From contig JAQYAY010000039.1 in NCBI GenBank assembly GCA_029338735.1, positions 1 through 50,175 of the forward strand: a stretch of DNA of 50,175 nt. Reading direction: 5' to 3'. A model generated the notes under the pieces. The model was not told the origin of the DNA. It was given only the letters and a program-made list of their open reading frames with translations, and made no database searches. Below, one piece after another: positions 17,501 through 28,224 of this stretch; position 1 is the stretch's first letter; each line of letters begins with the position of its first letter. This DNA comes from Lachnospiraceae bacterium (GTDB lineage Bacteria; Bacillota; Clostridia; Lachnospirales; Lachnospiraceae). Position numbers and translations under genes: made by a program.

Positions 17501-19504
17501 ATGAAGAAAAAGCAGGGAAATAAACACAGACGAAAGGGATCCATCAGAAAGACGCTTCTGAAGCTCATTGTCCCATCAGTGCTCATCACGATTATAGTGA
17601 TCGTAATACTGGCTGGCCTTATCTCGGGCAACAGAATGGAGCAGATGGCTACGTCGGAGCTTGGTTCATCACTTACGAATCAGGCTGACAGCATTGAAGC
17701 ATGGCTTGATGAGAATATGCGTGATTTCGCATCATTCAAGCATACAATAGAGACATCGAAGCCTGATGCAGATCAGCTTCAGACCATTATTGATTCCACA
17801 TACGGATACAATTCGAATTCTGTGAATGGTCTTAGAATAGGAAGTGCCGATGGCACAGAGATCCAGGCAAAGGAATCCAAGCGTACTGCAGATACGGACG
17901 TGAAGGGATCTACCTGGTATCAGCAGGGTACTTCATCCATCAACATGCATTATGGTGAAGCATACAAGGATTCAGATGGCGATTTCGTCATCAGCTGTAC
18001 AGGAATGATCGATGATGGCGGAGATACGATCAGGGTTTTCGCAGCAGACTTCACACTTGAGAAGATTTCAACAATCGTCAATTCAGGAGTCAGAATGGAT
18101 GGAGCATCATCAATGCTTATCGATACATATGACAATACTATCCTTGCCAGTCCTGATGCAAAGCTCTCAGGAACCACACTTGGTAAAGATGCGAAGTCAG
18201 CACTTCTGAGGGGCATAAATGAGAAAATCAGCACCATGAACTATGAGCAGGGACAGGTCGCAAACAATCTCGTTGACATCCAGAGTATAGATGGTACTGA
18301 CTGGGTACTTGTATCATATGTGCCTACTTCAATAGTTTATTCAACTGTCAACAGGATGATGATCATTCTCATCGTAATAGGAATCATAGCAGCTGCACTG
18401 ATCTCAATTCTGATCAGCCTTGTTATCAGAAAGGTGACAATGCCAATTGCAGATATTACAAAGAATATCACTGCAATGAGCCAGGGTGATTTCACAATTG
18501 ATGTCAGGCAGGAGAGTAATGATGAGATTGGTGATATGAGCCATTCGGTCAAGGACTTCGTTGGCAGAATGCGTGAGATGCTCAGGAATATCAACGATGA
18601 GTCCAACAGACTGAAGAACCAGTCGGATTCTTCTGATGCAGTTTCACGGTCAATGCTTGATGACTCAATGTCACAGTCCAGGGCCATGAAGAATCTGAAT
18701 GATACAGTTGACCAGCTGTCCAAGGCAGTCAATGAGATCGCTCAGAATGCGACGACTCTTGCAATGGTCGTATCTGATACGAGAGACAAGTCAGACAAGG
18801 CCGGTGCTGCAATGGAGTCTACAGTTACTCTTTCCCAGAAGGGAAGAGATGACATGGAGAAGCTGTCACTGGCCATGAAGGATATCGCAGATGCCAATGA
18901 TGCTCTCGTAGCAAGCATCGGTGAAGTAGGAAGTGCTTCTGATGAGATCACAAAGATCGTCGGCGTCATTTCAGAGATTGCAGACGAGACCAACCTTCTG
19001 TCACTCAATGCTTCAATAGAGGCAGCAAGAGCAGGAGAGAGCGGCAAGGGATTTGCAGTAGTTGCTTCACAGATTGGAAGCCTCGCAACGAATTCGGCAG
19101 ACAGCGCAGAGAATATCTCCAAGCTCATCAAGACTGTACAGGAGCTCATAGCCAGGGTAGTCGATCAGGCCAATTCTTCGGCCGAGAGCATCAAGGCCAA
19201 TACAGAGCTCATCAATACAGCAGTTCGTACCTTTGATGATATCTACAGCAATATCCAGAAGTCAGATTCACTGATCAAGGATATGGTTTTTGATGTAGAC
19301 AAGGTCAATGATGTCGCTTCGAATGTCGCAGCTATTTCTGAGGAGCAGGCAGCATCATCCGATGAGATCCTGAAGACTTCTGAGAATATGGTAGAGAAGG
19401 CAGAGAACATCACAAACTCGAGCCGTGAGGTAAAGGATAATTCTAAGGAACTCGCTGAGACATCCGATACACTGACCGGATATGTAAACAAGTTCAAGAT
19501 TTAA
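17501..19504 (+). CDS. Methyl-accepting chemotaxis protein (Cache sensor)
   Basis: This is a 667-residue transmembrane chemoreceptor. A first membrane helix at about residues 22-47 is followed by a Cache-type extracellular sensor (about 50-285, with typical KGSTWYQQG and [12 protein letters not shown]), a second helix (about 286-311), HAMP (to about 365) and a long coiled-coil signalling domain. The conserved tip [20 protein letters not shown] sits near residues 488-507, followed by [13 protein letters not shown]. No CheR pentapeptide tether is seen at the C-terminus. An AAGGAGG ribosome site precedes the ATG. The gene is 14 bases upstream of a sugar-binding lipoprotein gene, an arrangement suggesting that the two sense together. 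Confidence 0.93.
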   Translation: MKKKQGNKHRRKGSIRKTLLKLIVPSVLITIIVIVILAGLISGNRMEQMATSELGSSLTNQADSIEAWLDENMRDFASFKHTIETSKPDADQLQTIIDSTYGYNSNSVNGLRIGSADGTEIQAKESKRTADTDVKGSTWYQQGTSSINMHYGEAYKDSDGDFVISCTGMIDDGGDTIRVFAADFTLEKISTIVNSGVRMDGASSMLIDTYDNTILASPDAKLSGTTLGKDAKSALLRGINEKISTMNYEQGQVANNLVDIQSIDGTDWVLVSYVPTSIVYSTVNRMMIILIVIGIIAAALISILISLVIRKVTMPIADITKNITAMSQGDFTIDVRQESNDEIGDMSHSVKDFVGRMREMLRNINDESNRLKNQSDSSDAVSRSMLDDSMSQSRAMKNLNDTVDQLSKAVNEIAQNATTLAMVVSDTRDKSDKAGAAMESTVTLSQKGRDDMEKLSLAMKDIADANDALVASIGEVGSASDEITKIVGVISEIADETNLLSLNASIEAARAGESGKGFAVVASQIGSLATNSADSAENISKLIKTVQELIARVVDQANSSAESIKANTELINTAVRTFDDIYSNIQKSDSLIKDMVFDVDKVNDVASNVAAISEEQAASSDEILKTSENMVEKAENITNSSREVKDNSKELAETSDTLTGYVNKFKI

Positions 19505-19518
19505 GGAGGCTGTCCGGA

Positions 19519-20517
19519 ATGAATAAAGTAATCAAGAAAATCATATCAGCAGCCTGTGTTGCAACAATGAGCATAGGCATGCTTGCAGGATGCGGATCGA
19601 CAAAGTCATCATCAGGCAGTATAGATGGCAGCGGGACCAGGATCATGCTGATCGGTACAGACAGGGATGATGCCTATAGAAAGCTCCTGATGGACGGGAT
19701 CGCAGATCAGGCAAAGAAAGCCGGCGTTACTCTCGATGATGAAGAGTGTGGCAATGACGTAGAGAAGCAGGCCGAGGCAGCCAGAAAAGCGGCATCAGGC
19801 GGATACGATGCGATCATCTGCAGAATCGCAGATGCTTCTACCGCTCCGCAGATCGAGCTCGCAGCTGGAGATCTCCCGATCATCTATGTCAACAACCAGC
19901 CAGATGAGACAGCCCTGAAAGCAGATAAGTATATGTATGTGGCTTCCGATGAGGAAGAGTGCGGAAGACTCCAGGCTGAGTATGTGATAAAGAAGGTCAA
20001 CAAGAAAGAGATGAATATCGTCATCATGCTCGGTGAAAAAGGACATTCTGCAACGATCGCACGTACAAGAGCCAATAAGAATACCCTGAAGAAAGAGGGT
20101 ATCAACTATCATGTACTGTTTTCTGACTATGCAAACTGGAACGATGAGCAGGCCCGTCATGATCTGGATCTCTTCTTCAAGACAGGTCAGTCAGTAGATG
20201 CTATCTTCTGTAATAATGATACGATGGCACTCGGTGCAGTCCAGGCCCTGAAGGACAATGGACTGGATCCTTCAAAGATTCCTGTGACAGGATGTGATGC
20301 AACACCTGACGGATGCAAGTCAATTGCAAGCGGCGGTATGCAGTATACTGTATTCCAGAATGCAGCAGGACAGGCCAGGAAAGCTATTGAGATAGCTGTA
20401 GCACTTGGAAAAGGCGGCACAGCAAAGGGCATTTCAGGAGTCACAGACAATCTCCTCTATGGCTGGGTGCCATTCGAGCCGGTAGATGCTTCCAATGTAA
20501 AAGATTATATGAGCTGA
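19519..20517 (+). CDS. Sugar-binding-type periplasmic lipoprotein (orphan)
   Basis: This 332-residue solute-binding protein is of the ribose/galactose-binding (Peripla_BP_4) class. The signal peptide ends in the lipobox LAGC, with Cys25 the lipidated residue. The Rossmann-type lobes show IMLIGTDRDDAYRKLLMDGI at the start, a GGYDAIICRIADAS segment, and DAIFCNNDTMALGAVQAL with PVTGCDATPDG near the end, all typical of the family. No ABC permease or ATPase gene is next to it. It sits between two chemoreceptors and is transcribed with the first, so it may present a sugar to a chemoreceptor or act with a transporter encoded elsewhere. The ligand cannot be read from the sequence. Confidence 0.9.
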   Translation: MNKVIKKIISAACVATMSIGMLAGCGSTKSSSGSIDGSGTRIMLIGTDRDDAYRKLLMDGIADQAKKAGVTLDDEECGNDVEKQAEAARKAASGGYDAIICRIADASTAPQIELAAGDLPIIYVNNQPDETALKADKYMYVASDEEECGRLQAEYVIKKVNKKEMNIVIMLGEKGHSATIARTRANKNTLKKEGINYHVLFSDYANWNDEQARHDLDLFFKTGQSVDAIFCNNDTMALGAVQALKDNGLDPSKIPVTGCDATPDGCKSIASGGMQYTVFQNAAGQARKAIEIAVALGKGGTAKGISGVTDNLLYGWVPFEPVDASNVKDYMS

Positions 20518-20550
20518 TTCAGGTCTTTGAATTTTTCCAATGACCATAAT

Positions 20551-20596
20551 GATGCGGTTCACGATACTGATGGTATTGTGAATCGCATCTCTTTTT
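20551..20596 (+). terminator. Intrinsic terminator after the sugar-binding lipoprotein
   Basis: Seventeen-base arms (20551-20567, 20573-20589; GATGCGGTTCAC against GTGAATCGCATC) pair with only G:T wobbles or single mismatches, then a T-rich tail CTTTTTC follows. Confidence 0.85.
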
Positions 20597-20621
20597 CTTA
20601 TAATTTTTAAGAAAGTATTCA

Positions 20622-20649
20622 TTGACTAACAGAAACAAAGTGATATATT
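20622..20649 (+). promoter_or_regulatory. SigA-type promoter of the second chemoreceptor
   Basis: TTGACT (20622-20627) and TATATT (20644-20649) are separated by 16 bases, upstream of an AAAGGAG ribosome site. Confidence 0.7.
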
Positions 20650-20693
20650 AAGAAGGTTATTAGAATAAATCATAGTAAAGGAGAATGTAACTG

Positions 20694-22721
20694 ATGAAAA
20701 AACAAGATTCCGGTAAAGTAACCGCGGTCAGCAGGAAAGTTCTGTCAAGAATACTGCCAATACTGATTGCGGCTTTTGTACTGTTGTTCATTGTCATCTA
20801 TCACTTTGGCAGCATAGTGATCACTGACATGCTCTACACTTCACTGAAGACTGAAGCATCGACAGATGCAGGTACTGTGAACAGGGAGCTGAACGCGACT
20901 TTCTATTATCTGAATGGAATAGCTGATTCAATTGAGAAACTCGACTGGAGCGATGACAAGGCTATTACCAATTATCTCGCGACTACAACAGACAGGTATC
21001 CGCTTATCCCGACAGGATCATATCTGGCACTTAATGACAAGTCATATCTTGATCCATCAGGCTGGCAGGATGACAAGGATTATGATCCGACCCAGTCAAA
21101 ATGGTATAAGAAGGGCATGTCATACAACGACAGATACTTCTATTACTATAATGAGCCGTATTTCGATGAGAATACAGGCAAGCTCTGTGCAACAGTCATC
21201 CGTCATGTGAAGCTCAAGGACGGACGTGAAGGAGTATTTGCAGCTGACCTGATGATGGAGTCTCTCCAGCAGTCACTAGCCAGGATAAAATTTTATAAAA
21301 CCGGTCGTGCGATGATGGTCACAGACAAGGGAATGATCCTTGCCAATCCTACATCCAGCCTGAATGGCAAGACTCTTGAGAAGTCCGGCAATCCTATTTT
21401 TACATCTCTTGGAAAAAATGCTTCCATGAGAAAAGATGGTAAGGTCGCAATCATACCGACATCTAAGGGCAGATACTATACTGTCACCTCTGATATCAAA
21501 GGAACAGACTGGCAGGTGATCATTTTTGCAAAGAGAGCAGATGTGCTCGGCAGTATCAACAGTATGGTGAGACTCGTGATCATCATCACAGTTGCTGCGG
21601 TTGTTGCAATTTCACTTGCTATCATTTATCTCCTGAGAAGATACATCAGGAAGCCTGTAAACAGCCTGACGGCAAATATCGGAGATATCGCAAAAGGCGA
21701 CTTTACAGTTGACATATCTTCAGAGGGAAATGATGAAATCGCATATATGAACCGTTCAATGGAGGGCTTCATTGGCGGAATGAGAGGTACAATAAGCGGC
21801 CTGAAGGATATAGCCAGCAAGCTCGGCTCTGATTCAAAGACTACTCTTGAGGCAGCAAAGAGCCTTGAAAAGGCAGCTGATGAGCAGTCCATTTCCATGG
21901 ATCAGATCCGTGACAATATCCACAATATGGCGGATGCCGTAACAGATGTTGCAGAAAATGCAACAACTCTTGCACAGACAGTATCTGATCTCGTGACAAA
22001 TGAGAATCAGGTTGAAGAAGTGATGAAGTCCCTGGTAAAGAAGGCTGGTGACGGACAGACTGATATGAGCAGGGTTGCCAGCGGAATGGACGACATCGTG
22101 ACATCCATGAATGAGATGGACGAGGCGGTCAAGGCCGTTGATGCAGCAGCTGCGGAGATCACCAATATTGTAGACCTGATCGACGAGATCTCAGACCAGA
22201 CAGAGCTTCTGTCACTCAACGCTTCAATAGAGGCAGCAAGAGCTGGAGAGGCAGGTAAGGGATTCGCTGTTGTAGCATCAGAGATTGGAGGACTGGCAAC
22301 GGACAGTGCCAATGATACGAAGCAGATCTCAGATATCGTTATGAAGATGTCTGCAAGGGTAAAGGATCTCTCAGAGAAGGCAAAGGCCAATACAGAGCTC
22401 ATCAACAACAGTGCTGAGTCAGTGAGTACGGCAGCTGAGACATTCAGGCAGATCACAGAGGATGTCGACAGGGCCAAGAATACTCTCGCAGAGATGACGA
22501 CTATGATGGCCAAGGTCAATGATGTGGCAGCCACAATGGCATCAGCATCTGAAGAGCAGTCTGCAACGACCCAGGAGATAGCATCAACTGTAGAAACAGT
22601 CGCAGAGAATGCCCGCGGAGTTGCTGATTCAAGTAAGGATGTGTATGGCGCATCCACTTCAGTATCGGATGCAGCCGATTCGATAAATGGAGATCTGAAC
22701 AGATTTACTATTCAGAAATGA
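20694..22721 (+). CDS. Methyl-accepting chemotaxis protein (dCache-like sensor)
   Basis: This is a 675-residue chemoreceptor of the same architecture as the one at 17501. It has a membrane helix (about 18-42), a dCache-like sensor (about 45-288, containing [12 protein letters not shown] and [16 protein letters not shown]), a second helix (about 291-316), HAMP, and a signalling coiled coil with the tip [20 protein letters not shown] around 491-510. The signalling half is nearly identical in style to the first receptor whereas the sensor differs, so the two probably detect different ligands. It has its own promoter. Its stop codon directly abuts the stop codon of yitT on the other strand, with no spacer for a terminator. 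Confidence 0.93.
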   Translation: MKKQDSGKVTAVSRKVLSRILPILIAAFVLLFIVIYHFGSIVITDMLYTSLKTEASTDAGTVNRELNATFYYLNGIADSIEKLDWSDDKAITNYLATTTDRYPLIPTGSYLALNDKSYLDPSGWQDDKDYDPTQSKWYKKGMSYNDRYFYYYNEPYFDENTGKLCATVIRHVKLKDGREGVFAADLMMESLQQSLARIKFYKTGRAMMVTDKGMILANPTSSLNGKTLEKSGNPIFTSLGKNASMRKDGKVAIIPTSKGRYYTVTSDIKGTDWQVIIFAKRADVLGSINSMVRLVIIITVAAVVAISLAIIYLLRRYIRKPVNSLTANIGDIAKGDFTVDISSEGNDEIAYMNRSMEGFIGGMRGTISGLKDIASKLGSDSKTTLEAAKSLEKAADEQSISMDQIRDNIHNMADAVTDVAENATTLAQTVSDLVTNENQVEEVMKSLVKKAGDGQTDMSRVASGMDDIVTSMNEMDEAVKAVDAAAAEITNIVDLIDEISDQTELLSLNASIEAARAGEAGKGFAVVASEIGGLATDSANDTKQISDIVMKMSARVKDLSEKAKANTELINNSAESVSTAAETFRQITEDVDRAKNTLAEMTTMMAKVNDVAATMASASEEQSATTQEIASTVETVAENARGVADSSKDVYGASTSVSDAADSINGDLNRFTIQK

Positions 22722-23585
22722 TCAGTCATGCGGCCTTAGATAAAATTTTCCAATGACCTTTTCAGTGCGGATCACGTTGCAGAATGCATCGGGGTCCGCA
22801 TTTTTTATGGATCTGATGATGCGGTCCTGCTCAGAGGCTGTGATAATGGAATAGACGATCTTGCGCTTATTTCCCTCGTGAGAGCCGATGCCGTCAATGA
22901 TCGTGCCACCGTGATCAGTCTCGTTGTAGATCATTTCGCAGATCTTGTCGGGAATCTTCGTGATGACAAGAAGCGTCACCTGCTGGTAGTTCCGGTACAT
23001 CAGATGCTCTACTTCGGTAGTAGCAAACTGGAAGATGATCGAATACAGTGCCTTGTCCCAGCCGAAGAGGAGACCGGCGATAAGCAGTATTACGACATTG
23101 ATACCAAGGATCACATTGAAGGAATCGGAACCGGTCTTCTGTGACAGATAGATGGAGATGAAATCCGTCCCGCCAGTAGTCGTATCAGCTCTCAGTGCGA
23201 TTGAAACAGCCACACCATTTATGATGCCGCCGAAGATGCTGATCAGAAGCGTATCATACGTGATCGTAAACTGTGGCAGTACATCAGTAAGCACAGATGA
23301 CAGGGCAATCACGAGAAGCGACGTTCCCGTGAATTTTTTTCCTATGTACTTAAAGCCTATGAATACCGGGATCGCATTGATCGCGAGGTTCAGCGGCGTA
23401 TAAGGGATGCTCACCTTCGCATACTTGAGAAAAGATCTCTGAAGCAGAAGAGTGAGCCCCTGCGCACCGCCAGGGAACAGACCACCGGCGGAGACGAAGG
23501 TATTGATATTTATCGCGAGTATCAGAGACGCCGCAACTATTGCAATCAGCTGTTTTATGTTTTTTGAAATAGTGTTTTTCTTCAT
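22722..23585 (-). CDS. YitT family membrane protein (YitT + DUF2179)
   Basis: This 287-residue protein has five to six membrane helices (about residues 10-175) forming a YitT/DUF161 domain, with GGLFPGGAQGLTLLLQR and the glycine-rich DTTTGGTDFIS. A cytoplasmic DUF2179 domain (about 200-287) follows, including YRNYQQVTLLVIT and HGGTIIDGIGSHEG. Its role is unknown; the DUF2179 part resembles a small ligand-sensing module. It is the only clear minus-strand gene here. A SigA promoter places the transcript start on or next to the A of the ATG, with no Shine-Dalgarno sequence, so it is probably translated as a leaderless mRNA. Converges with the chemoreceptor at zero distance. Confidence 0.93.
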   Translation of the reverse strand: MKKNTISKNIKQLIAIVAASLILAININTFVSAGGLFPGGAQGLTLLLQRSFLKYAKVSIPYTPLNLAINAIPVFIGFKYIGKKFTGTSLLVIALSSVLTDVLPQFTITYDTLLISIFGGIINGVAVSIALRADTTTGGTDFISIYLSQKTGSDSFNVILGINVVILLIAGLLFGWDKALYSIIFQFATTEVEHLMYRNYQQVTLLVITKIPDKICEMIYNETDHGGTIIDGIGSHEGNKRKIVYSIITASEQDRIIRSIKNADPDAFCNVIRTEKVIGKFYLRPHD

Positions 23586-23591
23586 GTGAGC

Positions 23592-23620
23592 ATTTTAACC
23601 TATTTATAGAGTTGTTACAA
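23592..23620 (-). promoter_or_regulatory. SigA promoter of yitT, giving a leaderless transcript
   Basis: Read on the minus strand: TTGTAA (23620-23615), 17 bases, TAAAAT (23597-23592), then six bases and the ATG at 23585. The expected start site coincides with the initiation codon. Confidence 0.75.
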
Positions 23621-23667
23621 ATTACATTGCACGCAATCTAAAACAACACTTTGCGCCTTTTGTAGGT

Positions 23668-23696
23668 TGAATAGCAACTGCAACATACTTATAATG
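23668..23696 (+). promoter_or_regulatory. SigA promoter of the activase gene
   Basis: TTGAAT (23668-23673) and a perfect TATAAT (23691-23696) are spaced by 17 bases. The start site would fall near 23703, so the structured element at 23720-23853 lies wholly inside the 5' untranslated region. Confidence 0.78.
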
Positions 23697-23719
23697 TTCT
23701 ACTGAAGAGAAAATAATGA

Positions 23720-23853
23720 GGGTGGATGACACATGAGTTGCGAAGGACCTTTTGAGACGCCGGTGCTTAGGCAGCGTATTGTGCTGCCTTATGCACCGTT
23801 GCGTCTAAACATTAGCGAGAGCGCGTCCTGAGCAACTCATGTGTCATACACCC
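23720..23853 (+). ncRNA. Structured leader element, copy 1 (undescribed family)
   Basis: An outer 22-bp helix (23720-23741 with 23832-23853) has one mismatch. Inside it are a tandem G-A internal loop (GA at 23742-23743 and 23830-23831), a 5-bp helix AGGAC/GTCCT (23744-23748, 23825-23829), and a long hairpin made of AGACGC/GCGTCT (23755-23760, 23801-23806), CGGTGC/GCACCG (23761-23766, 23793-23798) and GGCAGC/GCTGCC (23770-23775, 23783-23788). A 3' single-stranded strip reads TAAACATTAGCGAGAGCG and includes a possible GAGA tetraloop. It lies 24 bases before the activase ATG. Compare with copy 2 at 30340. It may be a cis-acting RNA or a structured intergenic repeat. Confidence 0.6.
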
Positions 23854-23877
23854 TATTTTATATAGAAAGGTATAAAT

Positions 23878-26800
23878 ATGTCAGAGAAACCATATACACT
23901 TGGAATTGATATCGGCTCAACGACCGTTAAGGTCGCACTTCTGAGCCCAGAGGACGAGCTGTTATTTTCTGACTACAGACGTCATTTTGCAAATATCAGA
24001 GAGACACTTTACGGACTGGTGACCGATGCGATAAAGACAGCCGGTGATCATCAGGTGGCTCCGGTCATCACAGGTTCCGGCGGACTCACACTCGCAAAGC
24101 ATCTGGGAATCCCGTTCTGTCAGGAGGTAGTCGCAGTAGCAACAGCACTGACGCACTACGCACCGCAGACAGATGTAGCCATCGAGCTCGGTGGAGAGGA
24201 TGCCAAGATCATTTATTTCGAGAATGGAAATGTAGAAGAACGAATGAACGGAGTCTGTGCCGGAGGTACAGGTTCATTCATCGACCAGATGGCATCCCTC
24301 ATCCAGACAGATGCAAGCGGACTCAATGAGTATGCGAAGAACTATCACTCGATTTATCCGATAGCAGCCCGCTGTGGCGTATTCGCAAAGACAGATATCC
24401 AGCCGCTCATCAATGAAGGAGCTACGAGGGAAGACCTTGCAGCATCCATCTTCCAGGCAGTTGTCAACCAGACAATATCGGGTCTTGCCTGTGGTAAGCC
24501 GATCAGAGGCCATGTAGCCTTCCTCGGAGGACCTCTTCATTTCCTTGACCAGCTGAGACAGAGATTCATAGAGACTCTTAAGCTCGATGACGAGCACACA
24601 ATAGTTACAGATAATTCACATCTGTTTGCAGCCATCGGTTCGGCTCTTAACTACAAGGAAGAGACCCAGATGTCTCTTTCTTCCATCGAAGAAAAATTAT
24701 CGAAGCCTCTTAAAATGGAGTTCGAAGTCGCCCGTATGGAGCCACTTTTCAAGGATCAGGCAGAGTACGACGAGTTCTTAAAGAAGCATGGAAATAACCA
24801 TGTAGAGACAGCTGATATCTCAAAGGCGAAGGGAGATGTCTTCCTCGGGATCGATGCCGGTTCGACGACTACGAAGGTAGCCCTTATCGATGATGATGGC
24901 CGTCTTCTGTATTCCTTCTATGATAATAACAATGGTTCGCCGCTAAAGACAGCTATCCGTGCTATGGGCGAGATCAAAAAGCAGCTTCCTCCGGAGGCTC
25001 ATATAGTTCATTCCTGCTCCACAGGATATGGTGAGGCACTCCTGAAGTCAGCATTCAAGCTCGATGACGGAGAGGTAGAGACTGTAGCTCATTACTATGC
25101 AGCAGCCTTCTTCGATCCGGATGTGGACTGTATCCTCGATATCGGTGGACAGGACATGAAGTGTATCCGTATCAAGGATCACACTATTGATTCCGTTCAG
25201 CTGAATGAGGCATGCTCATCAGGCTGCGGTTCGTTCATTGAGACTTTTGCAAAGTCACTGAATTACAATGTAATAGATTTCGCAAAGGAAGCCCTTTTTG
25301 CAAAGCATCCTATAGACCTCGGAACCCGCTGCACCGTGTTCATGAATTCAAAGGTAAAGCAGGCCCAGAAGGAAGGCGCATCTGTAGCTGATATCTCAGC
25401 AGGACTTGCATATTCGGTAATCAAGAATGCACTCTTCAAGGTAATCAAGCTCTCAGATCCGAAGCAGCTCGGAAATAATGTCGTGGTACAGGGTGGAACA
25501 TTCTACAATGACGCAGTACTCCGTGCATTTGAGAAGATCGGCGGACTCCATGTGACCCGTCCTGATATCGCAGGAATCATGGGAGCTTTCGGCTCAGCAC
25601 TCATTGCCCGTGAGAGATACGAGGATGAGAAGAGCACAACGATGCTTCCTATAGATGAGATTTTAAAACTCACCTATAATACGAATATGACTCACTGTCA
25701 GGGATGCACGAATAAGTGCATGCTGACTATCAATAAATTCTCAGACGGCCGTCGTTTCATCACCGGAAACCGTTGTGAGAGAGGCCTTGGAAAGCCGAAG
25801 AACCCTGACAATATCCCGAATCTTTATGACTACAAGTACAAGAGAGTTTTCGGATATGAGCCACTTCCGCCAGAAGAGGCAAAGCGTGGCGTGATCGGAA
25901 TCCCTCGTGTACTCAATATGTATGAGGACTATCCGTTCTGGGCAACTTTCTTTAAAGAACTTGGTTTCTCAGTAGTTCTGTCACCTGATTCTTCAAGAAA
26001 GATCTATGAGCTTGGAATCGAGTCGATACCGTCAGAGTCAGAGTGCTATCCGGCAAAGCTTTCTCACGGTCATGTACAGTGGCTCATCAATAACGGGATC
26101 AAGACTATTTTCTACCCATGCATACCGTATGAGAGAAATGAGTTCCCAGATTCTAATAACCATTACAACTGTCCTATAGTGACGTCGTATGCCGAGAATA
26201 TCAAGAACAATGTCGAGGACATCACAGATGGCAGGGTAAGATTCCTAAACCCGTTCATGGCATTTACGAATGAGCAGGTGCTTGCTGATCAGCTCGTAAA
26301 GGTGTTCAGGAAGGAATTCGACATTGATGAGAATGAAGTAAGAGATGCTGCTCACAAGGCCTGGTTCGAGCTCGACCGCACAAGAAAGGATATCGAGCAC
26401 AAGGGCGAAGAGACAATTGAGTACCTGAAGAGGACAGGCCGTCACGGAATCGTCCTCTGCGGAAGACCATACCATGTAGACCCGGAGATCAATCATGGTA
26501 TCCCGGATCTGATCACGAGCTATGGAATGGCAGTACTCACAGAGGATTCAGTTTCTCACCTCGGAAAGCTTGAGAGACCGCTGATCGTCATGGATCAGTG
26601 GACCTACCACACGAGAATGTATTCCGCTGCAAACTACGTCAAGAAGACAGATTTCCTCGATGTGATCCAGCTCAATTCATTCGGCTGCGGACTCGATGCC
26701 GTGACAACTGACTGTGTATCAGATATCCTGACACATAGTGGAAAAATATATACCTGCCTCAAGATCGACGAGGTCAATAACCTCGGAGCAGCCCGTATCC

Positions 26801-28161
26801 GTGTACGTTCGCTCCTCGCAGCAATCCGCGTAAGAGAGAGGAATGCGAAGAAGGCAGAGGCTGAGAAGAGAAAGGTAGTTCCGTCAGCATACCATCGTAA
26901 GATTTTTACGAAGGAGATGAAGAAGAACTACACGATCCTTGCTCCGCAGATGTCACCGATCCATTTCGATATCATAGCTCCTGCTATGTCGAGTGCAGGC
27001 TTCACAGTCGTAGTGCCTGACGTACCAGCCAAGGACTGTGTCGACAATGGACTCAGATTTGTAAATAATGATGCCTGCTATCCTTCGCTCCTTGTGGTAG
27101 GTCAGTTCATCGCAGCACTGAATTCAGGAAAATATGACCTGAAGCGTACAGCGCTCCTGATCACACAGACTGGTGGTGGCTGCCGTGCGTCGAACTATAT
27201 CAGCTTTATCAGACGAGCACTTGAAAAGGCAGGATATGGAGAGGTCCCTGTTATTTCCCTTAATGTCGTAGGACTCGAGAAGAATCCGGGATTCAGGCTC
27301 GGACCGAAGGTCATACAGCATGGTCTGTACGGACTCGAATTCGGTGATATTTTCCTCAAGTGCCTGTACCGTATGAGACCATACGAGAAGGTGAAGGGTT
27401 CAGCCAACGAGCTGTATGAGAGCTGGAAGAAGAAGGTTATCGACTTCCTGTCACAGCCAAAGATGCTCTCACACAGGACATTCAGGAAGATGTGCCGTGA
27501 CATCATTCATGATTTCGACAATCTGCCTACAACGGGTGAGAAGAAGCCAAGGGTCGGAATTGTAGGCGAGATCATGGTCAAGTACTCAGTAGTGGCCAAT
27601 AACCATCTTGCAGACCTTCTCGAATCAGAAGGCGCAGAGGCAGTAGTTCCGGATCTTACAGACTTCCTGCTGTACTGCTTCTACAATGAGAGATTCAAGC
27701 ATGAGAACCTGGGAACTCCGAAGAAGTCAATGGTCATCGCCAATCTTGGAATCAAATTCTTCGAGTGGCTCAGAAAGCCGGCAAGAAAGGCATTTGAAGA
27801 GTCGAAGCATTTCACGCCGCCCGCATATATCGAGGATACCGCAGAGCGTGCGAAGCCAGTCGCTTCACTTGGTGATCAGACCGGTGAAGGCTGGTTCCTG
27901 ACAGGCGAGATGCTCGAACTCATTGACGAGGGTGTGAACAATGTAGTCTGCATCCAGCCATTCGGCTGCCTGCCGAACCACATCGTAGGAAAAGGCGTCA
28001 TCAAGAAGATTCGTTCCCTGAATCCGGGTGCAAATATCGCAGCCATCGACTACGATCCGGGTGCGTCCGAAGTCAACCAGCTGAACCGTATCAAGCTGAT
28101 GCTCTCAACTGCTTTTAAGAACCTGAAAAAGGAAGAGGACGCCCAGTCCAGGGCTTCATAA
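23878..28161 (+). CDS. Two-domain acyl-CoA dehydratase activase (BcrAD/BadFG x2 + DUF2229)
   Basis: This 1427-residue protein is of the large clostridial family related to the 2-hydroxyacyl-CoA dehydratase activator. Two ASKHA ATPase domains begin with [14 protein letters not shown] (residues 6-19) and [15 protein letters not shown] (about 322). Cluster-type cysteines are visible in each: Cys127 (CAGGTGSFI) and Cys166 (RCGVFAK), and Cys446, Cys450 and Cys485. After these comes a Cys-rich stretch ([10 protein letters not shown] ... CERGLG) and a C-terminal half like the dehydratase component ([28 protein letters not shown]). Such fused proteins probably use ATP to push an electron from an Fe-S cluster, but their own substrate is unknown. 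It has its own promoter, a structured leader and a terminator. Confidence 0.9.
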   Translation: MSEKPYTLGIDIGSTTVKVALLSPEDELLFSDYRRHFANIRETLYGLVTDAIKTAGDHQVAPVITGSGGLTLAKHLGIPFCQEVVAVATALTHYAPQTDVAIELGGEDAKIIYFENGNVEERMNGVCAGGTGSFIDQMASLIQTDASGLNEYAKNYHSIYPIAARCGVFAKTDIQPLINEGATREDLAASIFQAVVNQTISGLACGKPIRGHVAFLGGPLHFLDQLRQRFIETLKLDDEHTIVTDNSHLFAAIGSALNYKEETQMSLSSIEEKLSKPLKMEFEVARMEPLFKDQAEYDEFLKKHGNNHVETADISKAKGDVFLGIDAGSTTTKVALIDDDGRLLYSFYDNNNGSPLKTAIRAMGEIKKQLPPEAHIVHSCSTGYGEALLKSAFKLDDGEVETVAHYYAAAFFDPDVDCILDIGGQDMKCIRIKDHTIDSVQLNEACSSGCGSFIETFAKSLNYNVIDFAKEALFAKHPIDLGTRCTVFMNSKVKQAQKEGASVADISAGLAYSVIKNALFKVIKLSDPKQLGNNVVVQGGTFYNDAVLRAFEKIGGLHVTRPDIAGIMGAFGSALIARERYEDEKSTTMLPIDEILKLTYNTNMTHCQGCTNKCMLTINKFSDGRRFITGNRCERGLGKPKNPDNIPNLYDYKYKRVFGYEPLPPEEAKRGVIGIPRVLNMYEDYPFWATFFKELGFSVVLSPDSSRKIYELGIESIPSESECYPAKLSHGHVQWLINNGIKTIFYPCIPYERNEFPDSNNHYNCPIVTSYAENIKNNVEDITDGRVRFLNPFMAFTNEQVLADQLVKVFRKEFDIDENEVRDAAHKAWFELDRTRKDIEHKGEETIEYLKRTGRHGIVLCGRPYHVDPEINHGIPDLITSYGMAVLTEDSVSHLGKLERPLIVMDQWTYHTRMYSAANYVKKTDFLDVIQLNSFGCGLDAVTTDCVSDILTHSGKIYTCLKIDEVNNLGAARIRVRSLLAAIRVRERNAKKAEAEKRKVVPSAYHRKIFTKEMKKNYTILAPQMSPIHFDIIAPAMSSAGFTVVVPDVPAKDCVDNGLRFVNNDACYPSLLVVGQFIAALNSGKYDLKRTALLITQTGGGCRASNYISFIRRALEKAGYGEVPVISLNVVGLEKNPGFRLGPKVIQHGLYGLEFGDIFLKCLYRMRPYEKVKGSANELYESWKKKVIDFLSQPKMLSHRTFRKMCRDIIHDFDNLPTTGEKKPRVGIVGEIMVKYSVVANNHLADLLESEGAEAVVPDLTDFLLYCFYNERFKHENLGTPKKSMVIANLGIKFFEWLRKPARKAFEESKHFTPPAYIEDTAERAKPVASLGDQTGEGWFLTGEMLELIDEGVNNVVCIQPFGCLPNHIVGKGVIKKIRSLNPGANIAAIDYDPGASEVNQLNRIKLMLSTAFKNLKKEEDAQSRAS

Positions 28162-28181
28162 ATTTTCATAAAATATTTCAG

Positions 28182-28209
28182 ACCGGGGTTTTAAATGCCC
28201 CGGTTTTTT
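28182..28209 (+). terminator. Intrinsic terminator of the activase gene
   Basis: ACCGGGG (28182-28188) and CCCCGGT (28198-28204) form a 7-bp stem with a 9-base loop and a T run to 28209. An alternative upstream start for the next gene at 28195 lies inside this hairpin, which argues against that start. Confidence 0.85.
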
Positions 28210-28217
28210 GGTAGAAT
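28189..28217 (+). promoter_or_regulatory. Extended -10 promoter of the acyltransferase gene, leaderless
   Basis: TGG-TAGAAT (28209-28217) is a TGN extended -10 hexamer; the -35 region TTTTAA (28189-28194) is poor. Seven bases separate the -10 from the ATG at 28225, so the start site should be at the initiation codon. Confidence 0.55.
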
Positions 28218-28224
28218 AGTCTTT

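Noticed and set aside
22007-22657. A 216-codon minus-strand frame in the second chemoreceptor
   Set aside because: It is the reverse of the coiled-coil signalling domain; its Ala/Ser/Val-rich translation is a shadow of the repetitive coding strand.
23718-23730. AGGGTGG as a possible T-box
   Set aside because: The bases after it do not continue as NACCGCG and the segment is part of the perfectly paired outer helix of the structured element.
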